Assembly: GCA_027043685.1 (NCBI GenBank)
Contig: JALUFI010000024.1
Location: forward strand, 1 to 6,303
Source: Pyrodictiaceae archaeon
Lineage (GTDB): Archaea > Thermoproteota > Thermoprotei_A > Sulfolobales > Pyrodictiaceae
Length of the DNA: 6,303 nucleotides
Direction: 5' to 3'
Shown here: positions 4,934 through 6,303 of the stretch, piece after piece
How the letters are laid out: each line of letters starts with the position of its first letter
Numbering within the stretch: the stretch's first letter is position 1
Notes under the pieces: model-generated
What the model was told of the DNA's origin: nothing
The model's input: the letters and a program-made list of their open reading frames with translations, nothing else
Database searches by the model: none
Program-made: the position numbers and the translations under genes

Positions 4934-6290
4934 CCTGCTCCTCTCCGGTTCCCGGCAGATAGGCGATGAATACGTCGTTGACGTTCACCCCTGTATAGCC
5001 CCCGGTATCGAGTGTGGCGCCTAGCCTGCTGAGGAAGGTGTAGCTGTCGTTGCGGCGTAGCGCCTCTAGGGGGTCGAGGTCCATCTTCTCGGCCTCCTCG
5101 AGCAGTCTGTGCGTCGCGAGCCCGCCGGCTGCCGGGCTGTTGCCGTCGACGCCGTCCGTGCCCATGCAGAGGGCTGCGTAGGGCTCCGTGAGTATGCGGA
5201 GCCGTTTGAGTTCGGCTGCGAGGCTTATGCAGAGCTCCTGGTTCCTCCCGCCCCGTCCGTCGCCGGTCACGGTTACCGTTGTCTCGCCGCCCGCGAGGAG
5301 TGCGAGGGGCCTCTCCCTCCTCGCCTCGGCGGTGTACTCGAGTATCGCTGCCAGCGTCTTGGCTGCCTCGCGGGCTTCTCCGCGGAGCGTGTCGGTGAGC
5401 ACTATCGTCTCTGCGCCCCGGGCCTCCAGCGCATTGGCCGCGGCGGTTAGGGCGTCGCGGTTCCGCGTGCCTAGCTTATTCAATACGCCGTGGAAGAGGG
5501 GGTCGCCTGGCTTCGGGGTCTCGGGCTCTAGGCCCTTCATGCCTCTCCGGAGCCTCTCGACTATCCTCGGCGGGGCCTTGTCGAGGAGGCCGTGGCGGCG
5601 GAGGGCCTCGTAGGCGTCGCGGTACGTCGTGGGGTCCGGGACGGTTGGCCCGGAGGCCACTGTGTCGAGGCGGTCGCCAGGCACGTCGCTCATGTAGATG
5701 GCTATGACCGGCCTGGCTGGTATGTAGCGGAGGAGCTGGCCCCCCTTGACCGAGGAGACGTGTTTGCGCAGAGCGTTGAGCTCGTAGATGTCGGCTCCGC
5801 TGAGCATAAGGAGCCTAGTGGCCTCCGCGACCTCCTCCAGGGTTAGGCCGGGCGCGGGCTTCTCGAACAACGCGCTCCCGCCGCCCGAGACGAGGACCAG
5901 CACCGCTGCGTCCCTGGGCAGGCTCTGGAGGAAGCCTAGCAGCTCCTCGCTGGCCTGGAGCGTGGCCTCCCCGGGCACCGGGTGGTCGCCCTCGAGAACC
6001 CGTACCCTGTCCGAGGCAACGGCCCCGCCCTGGCCCCGCGGCGCTATGACGACGCCCTCCGCAAGCCTGCCTCCCAGCGCCTCGGCCGCGGCCTCCGCCA
6101 TGGTTCGGGCAGCCTTCCCGAACCCGGCCAGGTAGACCTCTCCTCGGCGGGGAAGCAGCTCCCGGAGGAGCCCCGGTAGCCAGGAGCGGGGATGCACTGC
6201 GTCAAGCGCGGACTCGGCCGCGTCGAGGACGGGCTCCACCCAGGCGCCCCACCGCTCCAGGAGCAGGGCCCGGTTAGCGAGGAAGCCCAT
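4929..6290 (-). CDS. gck: Glycerate 2-kinase (GckA/MOFRL family)
   Basis: The enzyme phosphorylates D-glycerate with ATP to 2-phosphoglycerate, which enters lower glycolysis. It serves the non-phosphorylative Entner-Doudoroff route in archaea and also glycerate from serine or glyoxylate metabolism. The 453-residue product shows the family blocks in order: GFGKA (56-60), GDHPVPG (101-107), VSGGGSALFE (134-143), NALRKHVSSVKGGQL (172-186), SDVPGD followed by VASGPTVPDPTT (201-222). The C-terminal MOFRL domain has GGETTVTVTGDGRGGRNQEL (334-353), GTDGVDGNSPAAGG (377-390) and GGYTGVNVND (430-439). All are intact, so it should be active. ATG at 6290 is the first start seen, but the frame stays open to the window edge, so an earlier start is possible. 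It converges on the peroxiredoxin gene across 92 bp. Its promoter is outside the window. Confidence 0.93.
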   Translation of the reverse strand: MGFLANRALLLERWGAWVEPVLDAAESALDAVHPRSWLPGLLRELLPRRGEVYLAGFGKAARTMAEAAAEALGGRLAEGVVIAPRGQGGAVASDRVRVLEGDHPVPGEATLQASEELLGFLQSLPRDAAVLVLVSGGGSALFEKPAPGLTLEEVAEATRLLMLSGADIYELNALRKHVSSVKGGQLLRYIPARPVIAIYMSDVPGDRLDTVASGPTVPDPTTYRDAYEALRRHGLLDKAPPRIVERLRRGMKGLEPETPKPGDPLFHGVLNKLGTRNRDALTAAANALEARGAETIVLTDTLRGEAREAAKTLAAILEYTAEARRERPLALLAGGETTVTVTGDGRGGRNQELCISLAAELKRLRILTEPYAALCMGTDGVDGNSPAAGGLATHRLLEEAEKMDLDPLEALRRNDSYTFLSRLGATLDTGGYTGVNVNDVFIAYLPGTGEEQG

Positions 6291-6303
6291 CGTCGCCAGC
6301 CCG

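Noticed and set aside
1..6303. CRISPR array, tRNA, insertion sequence or defence system
   Set aside because: I found no regularly spaced repeats, cloverleaf sequence, transposase or integrase motifs, or defence-type domains.

Overview
The window looks like chromosomal DNA from a hyperthermophilic crenarchaeon, probably a relative of Aeropyrum, Hyperthermus or Pyrodictium. The reasons are a tungsten-type aldehyde:ferredoxin oxidoreductase, a Prx6-type peroxiredoxin that resembles the Aeropyrum enzyme as I remember it, archaeal TATA boxes with T-run terminators, high GC, and frequent AGG (Arg) and ATA (Ile) codons. The placement is an inference from memory, not from a database search.

Layout. 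Left edge, minus strand: the first 73 codons of a HisB-like imidazoleglycerol-phosphate dehydratase (1-219). Upstream of it, also minus, is a 621-residue aldehyde:ferredoxin oxidoreductase (323-2188). Its leader (2189-2360) carries a perfect 18-bp palindrome. Next on minus is a small two-span membrane protein (about 2361-2534) that has no standard start codon. Diverging from it on plus is a zinc-type medium-chain alcohol/sugar dehydrogenase (2712-3782). This converges on a 57-residue single-span membrane protein on minus (3779-3952); the two genes share one CTAG as both stop codons. A TATA-rich region of about 180 bp then leads to the peroxiredoxin on plus (4135-4836). Its leader holds four alternating inverted copies of a 5-mer. 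At the right edge, on minus, is a glycerate 2-kinase of the GckA/MOFRL family (4929-6290), complete at its 3' end and possibly extended past the window at its 5' end.

How the genes may work together. A glucose-dehydrogenase-like MDR enzyme, an AOR-family oxidase that could oxidise glyceraldehyde to glycerate, and glycerate 2-kinase are all enzyme types used in the non-phosphorylative Entner-Doudoroff route of archaea. They lie on different strands and are not one operon, and gluconate dehydratase and KDG aldolase are not seen, so a shared pathway is only a hypothesis. The peroxiredoxin is an independent peroxide-defence gene. HisB belongs to histidine synthesis.

Most of the window is ordinary metabolism. 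The points worth a second look are the two unannotated-looking small membrane proteins, the repeat-bearing peroxiredoxin leader, the palindrome ahead of the oxidoreductase, and the dehydrogenase that has lost half of its structural-zinc ligands. I see no CRISPR array, tRNA, rRNA, insertion sequence or integrase.
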